Assembly: GCA_965199815.1 (NCBI GenBank)
Contig: CBDATE010000028.1
Location: 1 to 64,000 of the forward strand
From: Azotimanducus sp965199815
GTDB lineage: Bacteria; Pseudomonadota; Gammaproteobacteria; Pseudomonadales; Azotimanducaceae
Length of the DNA: 64,000 bases
Direction of reading: 5' to 3'
Numbering within the stretch: the stretch's first letter is position 1; each line of letters opens with the position of its first letter. Shown one piece after another: positions 28,426 to 36,534 of this stretch. The notes below the pieces were generated by a model. The model had not been told where the DNA came from and ran no database searches. It saw nothing but the letters and a program-made list of their open reading frames with translations. The translations under genes were made by a program, and so were the position numbers.

Positions 28426-29319
28426 TCAGTCGCCGGAATCCTCGCTGCCCAGCGGGGTCGCCCAAGCGAGCTTGCTGCGGCAGGACTCGAAGAAGCTGTG
28501 CTCGAGCGGATACAGCAGCGTCAGATGCTGTTCGTGCTTGCGGATGCGCACCCGGTCTCCCGGCTGAATGCCAATGCTTACTTGCGAGTCGAAGCTCACC
28601 TGCGGATTCTCGGATACGGTGCGATTCAGCACCGCAGACACCTCCGTATTGCTCGGCACGAGCAATGGGCGTGAGGTCAGGGTGTGCGGAACCATCGGCA
28701 CTATGGCGATGGCATCAATATTCGGGTGCAGAATCGGCCCGCCGGCGGACAGCGCGTAGGCTGTCGAGCCGGTTGGCGAGGCCACGATCAGCCCATCCGA
28801 CCTTTGCCGGTACACGAGTTCACCGTTCGCGTACACCGACGTATCAATGATGCGCGCCATGGTTCCGTGATGCAGCACCACGTCATTGAGCGCCGGCGAC
28901 CTTCCGAGCAAGGTCTCCCCGCGCCATACTTCCCCGGCCAGAAGGAAGTGCTCTTCAGTCTGATATTGACCGTTCAGTACGCGGGTCACTCCCGCTTCCA
29001 CCTGCTCGGGCGGGATGTCCGCCAGAAACCCGAGCCCGCCGCGGTTGATTCCCAGGAGCGGCACACCGGCAGGCGCAAGGTCGCGTGCTGCTCCGAGCAG
29101 GCTGCCGTCACCACCCACCACGATGACAAGATCGCACTGTGCGCCCAGGTCGGCGCGCGCGACAAACCGGCTTGCTCCACCCATCGCTGTGCACAGGGAA
29201 TCCTCGACGAGAACCCGGCAACCAGACTTCTGCAGGCAATCGCGCACTGTCTGCAAGGTGGACACAACCTTGGCGTTTTCGAGCCGACCGGTGAGTCCGA
29301 TGCACGAGAAAACCGGCAT
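28426..29319 (-). CDS. nadK: NAD kinase
   Basis: NadK phosphorylates NAD to NADP. The 297-residue protein has the GGDGS motif (VIVVGGDGSLLGAARD, about residue 70), GINRGGLGFLADI, and the substrate-binding DGLIVASPTGSTAYALSAGGP. It is divergent from leuS and convergent with the mobA-like gene (5 bp apart). Length and motifs are normal. Confidence 0.95.
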   Translation of the reverse strand: MPVFSCIGLTGRLENAKVVSTLQTVRDCLQKSGCRVLVEDSLCTAMGGASRFVARADLGAQCDLVIVVGGDGSLLGAARDLAPAGVPLLGINRGGLGFLADIPPEQVEAGVTRVLNGQYQTEEHFLLAGEVWRGETLLGRSPALNDVVLHHGTMARIIDTSVYANGELVYRQRSDGLIVASPTGSTAYALSAGGPILHPNIDAIAIVPMVPHTLTSRPLLVPSNTEVSAVLNRTVSENPQVSFDSQVSIGIQPGDRVRIRKHEQHLTLLYPLEHSFFESCRSKLAWATPLGSEDSGD

Positions 29320-29483
29320 GGATATTCAGAGGGAAAGCAGGAATCAGGGTTCAGTATAACGCTCGCGCCACATGCGTATCGGCATGTCTCGGGCTGCCGG
29401 TTCCAGTGTTCCGACATGAGCGGGCGGGCGACTGATCGCGCATTCCCAAGTACACTGCACACTCGTTTCATACGCCGGAAATC

Positions 29484-31970
29484 ATGACTCCCGCCTACTT
29501 GCCAATTGATGTGGAGCGCGAAGCGCAGGCCTACTGGAAAGCGCAAGACAGTTTCACGGTGGCCCCGGACGCACAGGCACCGGAAAATCACTTCTACTGC
29601 CTGGAAATGTTTCCCTACCCGAGCGGCAGCCTGCACATGGGGCATGTGCGCACCTACACGGTGGGCGATGTCATCGCGCGCTACCAACGCCTCAAGGGGC
29701 AGGTAGTGATTCAGCCCATGGGCTGGGATGCCTTTGGCCTGCCGGCAGAAAATGCCGCCATCGAACGCAAGATACCGCCCGCACGCTGGACCGAGCACAA
29801 CATAGAGAACATGCGCAGCCAGTTCGAGCGTCTCGGGTTTGCGTTCGACTGGGCGCGCGAGGTCAACACCTCTCGGCCCGAGTATTATCGCGGCGAACAG
29901 TGGTTCTTCCTGCGCATGCACGAGAAGGGCCTGGTGTATCGCAAGAACTCGCTGGTGAATTGGGACCCGGTCGAGCAGACGGTGCTCGCCAATGAGCAGG
30001 TGGAGGACGGGCGCGGCTGGCGTTCCGGGGCGAAGGTGCAACGCCGGGAGATGCCGCAGTGGTTCTTTCGCATCACCGAATATGCCGATGAACTGCTTGA
30101 TGAACTGGAGCGCCTGCCCGACTGGCCGGAGCAGATCAAGGCCATGCAACGCAACTGGATCAATCGCTCCGAGGGTGTTGAAATCGACTTCGCTGTCGGT
30201 GCAGACACGGTCACCGTCTTCACCACGCGCGCCGACACGCTGTTCGGGGCTACCTACCTGGCGCTCTCTCCCGAGCATCCGCTGGTCGCTCGCGAGGCCG
30301 GGAATAACGAGGAGGTGCGGCGATTCGTCGCTGACTGCCAGCGCATGAGTCTCGCCGAAGGCGACATGGCGCGCGAGGAAAAGCTCGGGGTGGCGCTCGA
30401 TGTGATGGCAACGCATCCCCTGACCGGCGAGTCCCTGCCAGTGTATGCCGCCAATTTCGTGCTCATGGAATATGGCTCCGGGGCGGTGATGAGTGTGCCG
30501 GGGCACGACCAGCGAGATTGGGAGTTTGCGCGCAAGTACAAGCTGCCGATCCGCCAGGTCATCGCCGCGAGCGCCGAGTCTGATGCCGAATGCGATCTGG
30601 CGACCTCGGCATTCAGTGAGCGCGGAGTGCTGGTCAATTCCGGGGCGTTTGACGGGCTTTCCAGTCAGGATGCCATTATCAGGATTGCCGATGCCTTGCA
30701 GGCGAAGGGTTGCGGTCGCCGCGTCACCGCCTACAGGTTGCGCGACTGGCTGGTATCGCGGCAGCGCTACTGGGGATGCCCGATTCCCATTATTCACTGC
30801 CCCGACTGCGGTGCGGTGCCGGTACCGGAAGCCGACCTGCCGGTGGTGCTGCCGACCGAGGTGGAGTTTCGCGGTGTGCAATCGCCTCTGGGCGACATGC
30901 CCGAATTCCTGCAGGTCGCCTGCCCGCAGTGTGGCGGCGATGCGAGGCGCGAGACAGACACTTTCGATACCTTCCTCGAGTCCTCCTGGTATTACGCGCG
31001 CTTCGCCAGCCCGCAGCCGAAGGCACCGCTGATCGATGCGCAGGCCGACTCCTGGCTGCCGGTGGATGTGTATGTGGGCGGCATCGAGCACGCCATATTG
31101 CACCTGCTCTACGCGCGCTTCTTCCACAAGCTGATGCGCGATTCGGGGCTGGTGACATCCGATGAGCCCTTCAGGCATCTGGTGTTGATCGGCATGGTGC
31201 TCAAGGACGGCAAGAAGATGTCCAAATCTTCGGGGCGCGGTGCCGACCCGGAAAAACTCTATGCGCGCTTCGGGGCCGATGCGGTGCGTCTTGCGACCAT
31301 CTTTGCCGCACCGCCCACGCAGTCCTTCGAGTGGCGCGAGGAAAGTGTGGAAGGAGCCTTTCGTTATCTGCGTCGCGTGTGGAACCTCGGCTGGCGGGAG
31401 GCAGAGGCGGAGGTCGGGGCGGATGTCGCGGCAGAAACGGCGGTCGGGGCGGATACGGGCAAGGATGCGGGCAGTAGCGAATCCGAATCCGACCTCGAGT
31501 TGCGGCGTATGACGCGCGAATTACTGGACAAGGCTGATGCCGACTTCGGGCGGCGCTTGCACTTCAATACAGTGGTCTCGACTGCCATGGTGTTGACCAA
31601 CCTCATTGCCGAGCGCTCTCCGGGTGCCGCCACGCGCGAAGCCTTTGAAGTGCTGCTCGTCATGCTTTCGCCCATCGCACCGCACATCACGCACTTTCTC
31701 TGGCTGGCGCTCGGCAAGAGCGAGGCGATCATCGATGCAGGCTGGCCCGAGCTGGCCCCCATCACTCGGGGGGTGAAGCGTATTGACCTCGGCGTACAGG
31801 TAAACGGCAAGTTTCGCGGTGCGATTCAGCTGCCGGAGGATGCCGACGAAGACATGGCGGTCGAGGCGGCGCGCGCGCACGAGAATGTCGCGCGATTTCT
31901 CGCCGTCGGCGCACTGCGCAAGGTCATCTATGTGCCCAATCGCATCCTGAACCTGATCGTGAAGCCCTGA
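29484..31970 (+). CDS. leuS: Leucyl-tRNA synthetase
   Basis: This class I synthetase charges tRNA(Leu). The HIGH motif is in PSGSLHMGHVRTY and the KMSKS motif in KDGKKMSKSSGRGADPE. The editing (CP1) domain includes VFTTRADTLFGATYLALSPEHP, and the zinc-like Cys pairs are in IIHCPDCGAVPVPE and ACPQCGGDARRE. At 828 residues it is slightly short for the family. A low-complexity acidic insertion (GADVAAETAVGADTGKDAG, nt 31415-31473) lies before the anticodon-binding domain. Confidence 0.97.
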   Translation: MTPAYLPIDVEREAQAYWKAQDSFTVAPDAQAPENHFYCLEMFPYPSGSLHMGHVRTYTVGDVIARYQRLKGQVVIQPMGWDAFGLPAENAAIERKIPPARWTEHNIENMRSQFERLGFAFDWAREVNTSRPEYYRGEQWFFLRMHEKGLVYRKNSLVNWDPVEQTVLANEQVEDGRGWRSGAKVQRREMPQWFFRITEYADELLDELERLPDWPEQIKAMQRNWINRSEGVEIDFAVGADTVTVFTTRADTLFGATYLALSPEHPLVAREAGNNEEVRRFVADCQRMSLAEGDMAREEKLGVALDVMATHPLTGESLPVYAANFVLMEYGSGAVMSVPGHDQRDWEFARKYKLPIRQVIAASAESDAECDLATSAFSERGVLVNSGAFDGLSSQDAIIRIADALQAKGCGRRVTAYRLRDWLVSRQRYWGCPIPIIHCPDCGAVPVPEADLPVVLPTEVEFRGVQSPLGDMPEFLQVACPQCGGDARRETDTFDTFLESSWYYARFASPQPKAPLIDAQADSWLPVDVYVGGIEHAILHLLYARFFHKLMRDSGLVTSDEPFRHLVLIGMVLKDGKKMSKSSGRGADPEKLYARFGADAVRLATIFAAPPTQSFEWREESVEGAFRYLRRVWNLGWREAEAEVGADVAAETAVGADTGKDAGSSESESDLELRRMTRELLDKADADFGRRLHFNTVVSTAMVLTNLIAERSPGAATREAFEVLLVMLSPIAPHITHFLWLALGKSEAIIDAGWPELAPITRGVKRIDLGVQVNGKFRGAIQLPEDADEDMAVEAARAHENVARFLAVGALRKVIYVPNRILNLIVKP

Positions 31971-32014
31971 TCGCCGAGGAATGTCCAATGGCGAGTTCGG
32001 AACACTTTGTATGT

Positions 32015-32159
32015 TCTGATCAAGTCCATCCGTGGACTTGATCAGATTCGCAAATCAGAAGTGCGATTCTGATTTGCTCGCAGATTCAATGCCTTACGGC
32101 ACTGAATCTGGCGGCACATCCGTGTGCCGCACGGGAAACTCTGTTATTCAGAGTTTCCC
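32015..32159 (+). repeat. Array of five adjacent hairpins
   Basis: Five inverted repeats follow each other with 0-3 nt between them. A is 32015-32028/32033-32046 (14 bp, loop TCCG). B is 32050-32060/32067-32077 (11 bp). C is 32081-32093/32098-32110 (13 bp, one mismatch). D is 32111-32118/32123-32130 (8 bp, loop TCCG). E is 32133-32143/32149-32159 (11 bp). The stems differ in sequence, so this is not a simple tandem repeat. D and E overlap the only start codon available to the GHKL gene. No poly-T run follows, which argues against a standard terminator. Confidence 0.9.
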
Positions 32160-34505
32160 TTTCGGATCAGTACCAATCTGAAGGACATCATCGGAAGGGA
32201 CCTCGTTACAAACGAGTTCGTGGCAGTCTTTGAACTCGTGAAAAACTCGATTGACGCGCACGCCACCCGTGTGGACATCGGCTTTGACCTGGACAACAAG
32301 CGAATATGGATTGCGGACAACGGCAAGGGCATGGATGCCGACACCATTCGCAACCGATGGCTATTCGTGGCCTACTCGGCGAAGGCGGACGGTACGGAAG
32401 ACGCAGACAGGCCAGCTGACTACCGGCAGCGCATTCGACCCCGAGGCCAGTACGCTGGCAGCAAGGGCATTGGCCGATTCTCCTGCGACACGCTCGGCGC
32501 TTCGCTCACGCTCTATTCCCGAACCTCGGCGAGTGCGTCCACGCAGGAATTATCAGTCCAGTGGGGGCGGTTCGAAAAGAATAGCCGCGAGTTCTTTCAG
32601 GATGTCGATGTGAATTTCAGGGAGGTCGAAGGCTTTCCGAAGGAGATGCCCGTTCCCCTCCCCGCAGATTCCGGCACCGTTCTGAGAATCGACGACCTGC
32701 GGGTACGTGGAGGGTGGGACTCTGAGCGCATCTCGCGCCTGCGCCAGTACCTCAACAAGTTCATCGATCCCTTTGGCACGACAGAAAACATTCTGATTCA
32801 CATTTCCGTGGTTGCCCGGGACCTTGACGAGAAAGAGCAGGAACAACTCGAAGCACCACTGAAGAATGACATCGACGATGTGCTTATGGAGAAGACGACG
32901 CGCATCCTCGTGGACATCAAGGGAGACGACATTCACACCCGACTTGTCGATCGGGGTCGGGAGATTTACCACATCAGGGAAAAGAATAAGTACAAGGGGT
33001 TGGCGAAAGCGGAAGTCCAGGCAAGCATCTTCTACCTGAACCGGAGCGCGAAGAGCACATTCAAGCGACGCATGGGTGTGCGGTCGGTCGAGTTTGGAAG
33101 TGTTTTCCTGTTCCTGAACGGGTTCAGGGTTTTCCCGATTGGCGAAGAGATGGATGACACGCTTGGAATCAATCGGCGCAAACAGCAGGGGGCATCTCGT
33201 TATCTGGGTACTCGTGACATCCTGGGTCGTGTTGATGTGAACGCACCGGCGAGGGTGTTTCGGGAAGTCTCCAGCCGGAGTGCGGGGTTGATAGACGATG
33301 CGAATGTGCGTGACCTCTATCACGCCGTTATGCACAAGGCGATCATCCGGCTCGAGCGCTACGTAGTCGGAGTCAACTGGCCGGACAAGGACGATCAACT
33401 GCGAGAAGATGCGAGTGGCCTGTCCATCAGTTCCACGCGCGAACGCGCAGTGAAGATCATCGGGCAGCTCGCATCCGTCAAGGATCTCGAGTTGGAATAT
33501 TTCGACCCGGGACTGGTCGAGGATTTCGAGAAGGATGCCGGATCGCTTGAGCGAATGATGTCTTCCTTGACTTCAATGGCGGAGCGTCAAGGCGACACAC
33601 GCCTTGTGCGCCGCATACAGGAAGCGAGCGCGCGGCTCGCCGAGGTCAAAAAATCGGAAAAAGAGGCATCGGAGGTTGCGCGCAAGGCCATGGCCGACCG
33701 CGCTCGAGCAGATGCGCGGATTGCGAGGTTGGAGAAACAGGCAACCTACCTGGCATCGACTCAGGACATGACCGCCGAGCAGATGACCCTTCTCTTGCAT
33801 CAGGCGCTCATCTATTCAGGTCATGTGGGGGCGGCTGTTGATCGCGCCCTCGGAAACGCCGCGGCCGTTTCCGGTGCGGCCACGGACATCGAATCTGGTT
33901 GTGAAGGAGAAGATTTCGCCGATGCAGCGGCTGCCATTCGCTTCCGTAATCGGCAGCTAGCCGATGACCTCGAGTATATTCACCTCGAGAACGATCGACT
34001 GATGGCGGTGGCACGCTTCGCCTCCAGTGCGCGCTTCGAACTCGAAACCGACCAGATCAACGGTGATATCGTCGCTTTTCTGAACGAGTACATTACCGAG
34101 GTGCGCACGAATCGTGACGGAGTACGTACAATCGTTTTCGACCCCAACGGGCTCTCACACGTGACGCAGTTTCGCCCTGCGGATCTCGTGGTTCTCATCG
34201 ACAACCTTGCGGATAATGCGCACAAACACGGGGCCCAGAAAGTTCTCATGTCCGCTCGTCGAAGGACAGACGAGGATGAGGTTGATGTGCTCGTTACGGA
34301 CGATGGACGCGGAATGGACGAAGAACGGGTGGACCCGGCGCGCATCTTCGACAAGGGCTACTCATCGACCCCCGACGGGACGGGGCTTGGGTTGTACCAC
34401 GCGAGGAAAATCATGAAGGAGATGCGTGGCAGCTTGTGCCTCGACCCTGAGCGTGAGGCTGGGCGTGCAAGCTTCGTCATTACATTGCCGAGGACAACAC
34501 ATTGA
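32124..34505 (+). CDS. Protein with two GHKL ATPase domains (MORC/Hsp90-like and histidine-kinase-like)
   Basis: The 793-residue protein has an N-terminal MutL/Hsp90/MORC-type ATPase: FELVKNSIDAHA (about residue 40), WIADNGKGMD (about 64) and AGSKGIGRFSCD (about 112). A middle region is followed by a charged coiled coil (about 480-555). The C-terminal ATPase is of histidine-kinase type: VLIDNLADNAHKHG, VTDDGRGMDEE and TGLGLYHARKIMKEM. No phosphoacceptor His box is obvious and there is no membrane segment or response regulator nearby. Such proteins are often annotated only as ATP-binding protein. The only in-frame start is GTG 32124, inside the hairpin array. The family usually begins close to FRISTNLKDIIG, so the first residues may be acquired. 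Confidence 0.75.
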   Translation: MPHGKLCYSEFPFRISTNLKDIIGRDLVTNEFVAVFELVKNSIDAHATRVDIGFDLDNKRIWIADNGKGMDADTIRNRWLFVAYSAKADGTEDADRPADYRQRIRPRGQYAGSKGIGRFSCDTLGASLTLYSRTSASASTQELSVQWGRFEKNSREFFQDVDVNFREVEGFPKEMPVPLPADSGTVLRIDDLRVRGGWDSERISRLRQYLNKFIDPFGTTENILIHISVVARDLDEKEQEQLEAPLKNDIDDVLMEKTTRILVDIKGDDIHTRLVDRGREIYHIREKNKYKGLAKAEVQASIFYLNRSAKSTFKRRMGVRSVEFGSVFLFLNGFRVFPIGEEMDDTLGINRRKQQGASRYLGTRDILGRVDVNAPARVFREVSSRSAGLIDDANVRDLYHAVMHKAIIRLERYVVGVNWPDKDDQLREDASGLSISSTRERAVKIIGQLASVKDLELEYFDPGLVEDFEKDAGSLERMMSSLTSMAERQGDTRLVRRIQEASARLAEVKKSEKEASEVARKAMADRARADARIARLEKQATYLASTQDMTAEQMTLLLHQALIYSGHVGAAVDRALGNAAAVSGAATDIESGCEGEDFADAAAAIRFRNRQLADDLEYIHLENDRLMAVARFASSARFELETDQINGDIVAFLNEYITEVRTNRDGVRTIVFDPNGLSHVTQFRPADLVVLIDNLADNAHKHGAQKVLMSARRRTDEDEVDVLVTDDGRGMDEERVDPARIFDKGYSSTPDGTGLGLYHARKIMKEMRGSLCLDPEREAGRASFVITLPRTTH

Positions 34506-34560
34506 ATCTCACCTTCGGGATTTGCTGGATCTGAATCCGCGATTCACCTGCGCCGGTACC

Positions 34561-34590
34561 CCCGGATGCCACGCATGCGCGGCATCCGGG
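34561..34590 (+). repeat. GC-rich hairpin downstream of the GHKL gene
   Basis: A perfect 10-bp inverted repeat, CCCGGATGCC and GGCATCCGGG, flanks a 10-nt loop. It lies 56 bp after the GHKL stop. There is no T-run, so if it ends transcription it does not do so as a textbook intrinsic terminator. Confidence 0.7.
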
Positions 34591-34724
34591 CGGCGGTTCG
34601 GATACCCTGAATTCTCAACCTAACACCAGAAGCCAGAAGCGTACCGAACAATGCAATTCTACTCCAGGCGACACCTCTCCTACCGCGTCTTCACCCGCGC
34701 CACCGCTCACAACGCTCACCCCTC

Positions 34725-34749
34725 AGTCTCATATTCGGTGAACGAGCAC
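34725..34749 (+). repeat. Dispersed intergenic repeat, copy 3
   Basis: This matches copy 1 (13147-13171) at 23 of 25 positions, upstream of lptE and in the same orientation as the other two copies. Confidence 0.6.
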
Positions 34750-34781
34750 AATCTTGCGACCGTGCATCGCGGCAAGGTAGG

Positions 34782-34809
34782 TTGACAATTCTCGTTGCCC
34801 CGATACCCT
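34782..34809 (+). promoter_or_regulatory. Candidate lptE promoter
   Basis: A consensus -35 TTGACA (34782-34787) is followed after 16 bp by a weak -10 TACCCT (34804-34809). Transcription would start near 34816, almost at the first lptE ATG, which favours one of the later in-frame ATG codons as the main start. Confidence 0.4.
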
Positions 34810-34816
34810 TCGTCGC

Positions 34817-34924
34817 ATGCTCACGCCGCCCATCGCCTCGATGCCCAGCCCCATGCTCACGCCGCCCATCGCCTCGATGCCCAGCCCCATGCCCACCCCG
34901 CCCATCGCCTCGATCTCCAGCTCC
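34817..34924 (+). repeat. 36-bp tandem repeat that multiplies the lptE start codon
   Basis: Three contiguous units (34817, 34853, 34889) each begin with ATG and encode about MLTPPIASMPSP. The genuine gene start at 34925 (ATGCTCACCCCGCGCATC) is a diverged fourth unit, so the repeat appears to have arisen by duplication of the 5' end of lptE. Confidence 0.9.
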
Positions 34925-35404
34925 ATGCTCACCCCGCGCATCGTCCTGATGCTGGTCGTTGCCAGCCTGTGGCTGGCTGGCTGTGGGTTTCAGCTCGTCG
35001 GTACGGGACTCGCCGACACCTTCAATGGCTACCAGATCCGCGCGCCAGCCAACTCGAAGATCAGCGAACGACTGGAGTGGCAGCTCGAAGATCTGGGGAT
35101 GCTCCAGGGCGGCGAGCAGTCCATCGATTTCCACATTCTCGAAGAATCCTTCACCGCAGGGCGGTCACTGGCCACAGCCGCCGCGACCGTCGCGGAAATT
35201 CAGTTGAACCTGTCGCTCGAGGCGCGCATCACTCTGCCCGGCGAACAGCCTTTCCGCGTACAGTACTCGCTGCATGACTTCTATCCCATCAACTATCGCG
35301 ACCCGCACGGCAATCGCGCATTGCGGTCAAGCTTGGAAGACTATCTCGCCGGTGAGGCGGCCACCTTGCTGATCGAATCCGTCTCCAACCCGACACCCAA
35401 CTGA
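34817..35404 (+). CDS. lptE: LPS-assembly lipoprotein LptE
   Basis: LptE plugs the LptD barrel and helps insert lipopolysaccharide in the outer membrane. After a hydrophobic stretch (IVLMLVVASLWLAGC) comes the lipobox LAGC and then GFQLVG, which is typical of the family. The body (AATVAEIQLNLSLEARI, NRALRSSLEDYLAGEAATLLIE) also fits. The unrepeated start would be ATG 34925 (MLTPRIVLML), giving a normal signal peptide. Three in-frame copies of a 36-bp unit extend the frame upstream to ATG 34817. holA follows after 44 bp, the usual leuS-lptE-holA order, here interrupted by the GHKL gene. Confidence 0.88.
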   Translation: MLTPPIASMPSPMLTPPIASMPSPMPTPPIASISSSMLTPRIVLMLVVASLWLAGCGFQLVGTGLADTFNGYQIRAPANSKISERLEWQLEDLGMLQGGEQSIDFHILEESFTAGRSLATAAATVAEIQLNLSLEARITLPGEQPFRVQYSLHDFYPINYRDPHGNRALRSSLEDYLAGEAATLLIESVSNPTPN

Positions 35405-35409
35405 GGGCA

Positions 35410-35447
35410 CGGACGCACGGGACACACAAGGACACACAGGACACCCG
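35410..35447 (+). repeat. Short GGACACACA repeat between lptE and holA
   Basis: Three imperfect copies (GGGACACACAA, GGACACACA, GGACACCC) fill the intergenic gap just before the holA ATG. The core resembles the minisatellites in ispA and the mobA-like gene. Confidence 0.5.
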
Positions 35448-35448
35448 C

Positions 35449-36468
35449 ATGGCGCACTCTCTGGCATCTCTCGAACGCGACCTCGAACGCGACGAGATGC
35501 GCCCGCTGTACCTGATTTCGGGTGATGAAATCCTGCTGGTCAACGAAGCCCTGGAAGCCATCGTCACCCGTGCGCGCTCTCTCGGTTACGACGAGCGCGA
35601 AATCCTGTTCGCGGATGATGCGAAAAAGTTTCGCTTTGCGTATCTGCGCGAACAGGTCGGTGCCGGTTCGCTGTTCGCCGCCCGCCGCCTGATGGACTTG
35701 CGCGTGGCACGTACACAGCTTGACCGCAGCGCGGCGAATGCCCTGATCAAGTATCTCGACCGACCCGTGCCGGATGTGAGCATCGTGATGGCAACCGGGC
35801 AACTCGAAGCCCGTCAGCGCAACAGCGCCTGGTTCCGGCAACTCTCGGAAAAGGCCTTCATCCTGCTGATCTGGCCCCTGAAGGCGCAAGAGCTCGCGCC
35901 ATGGCTCGTCCGGCGCGCCGCGAAGGCCGGTTTTCGCATCTCGCACGATGCGGTGCGCTTTCTCGCCCACCAGGTGGAAGGCAATCTGCTTGCCGCATCG
36001 CAGGAAGTCGAAAAACTCTCGATTCTCGCTGGTCAGGGCGCGGGCCAAGGCGAAAGGCGGGAACTGTCGCTGGCCGACCTGCATCGGGAGGTGGGCAACT
36101 CATCGCACTACAACAACTTTCAGCTCGTGGATGCCGCGCTTGACGGGGCGGGTCGGCGTGTGAGCCAGCTGCTGCGCAGCCTGCGTCTCGAAGGCGAAGA
36201 GCCCATGAGGTTGCTCGGCTTGATCCTCAGTCAGTTGCGTATGATGAAGGCTGGCGAAGCGAAGCGAATCCCCGCCTTCAAGCGCCAGGCCATCGAACGC
36301 ACCGGGCGGCGCCTTGGTGCGGAAGGTGTTGATGAACTGTTGCGGCTCGCGGAAAGCGTTGACCGACAGGTCAAGGGCGTGTTGCCGGGCGACCCCTGGC
36401 AATCCCTGGAGCGGTTGCTCTTGCGCCTCGCCGGCCAACCGGCGTTAACGAACGAGCCCGCAACCTGA
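35449..36468 (+). CDS. holA: DNA polymerase III delta subunit
   Basis: The delta subunit of the clamp loader opens the beta clamp. The 339-residue protein has the family pattern: PLYLISGDEILLVNEALEAI near the N-terminus, FAARRLMDLRVA, SIVMATGQLEARQRNSAWF and WPLKAQELAPWLVRRAAKAG, then the collar helices. The partner lptE lies just upstream, as in most gammaproteobacteria. Confidence 0.93.
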   Translation: MAHSLASLERDLERDEMRPLYLISGDEILLVNEALEAIVTRARSLGYDEREILFADDAKKFRFAYLREQVGAGSLFAARRLMDLRVARTQLDRSAANALIKYLDRPVPDVSIVMATGQLEARQRNSAWFRQLSEKAFILLIWPLKAQELAPWLVRRAAKAGFRISHDAVRFLAHQVEGNLLAASQEVEKLSILAGQGAGQGERRELSLADLHREVGNSSHYNNFQLVDAALDGAGRRVSQLLRSLRLEGEEPMRLLGLILSQLRMMKAGEAKRIPAFKRQAIERTGRRLGAEGVDELLRLAESVDRQVKGVLPGDPWQSLERLLLRLAGQPALTNEPAT

Positions 36469-36534
36469 AGGATTCACCAATCGTCCGCTGCCATCATGTA
36501 GCCTTGGAAAACCCTACTCGAGAGAACGACTGAA

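Larger units (their letters stand above)
34506..34816. other. 311-bp gap before lptE
   Basis: This gap holds a strong GC hairpin (34561-34590), copy 3 of the dispersed repeat (34725-34749) and a candidate lptE promoter. A 44-codon open frame at 34651-34785 spans the dispersed repeat but has no convincing ribosome-binding site or recognisable sequence, so I do not call it a gene. Confidence 0.6.

Noticed and set aside
28986..31178. A 730-codon minus-strand frame opposite leuS
   Set aside because: It is antisense to well-conserved leuS codons; its C-terminal part merely overlaps nadK in another frame.
34651..34785. A 44-codon small ORF upstream of lptE
   Set aside because: It spans the dispersed repeat, lacks a ribosome-binding site and has no recognised sequence.
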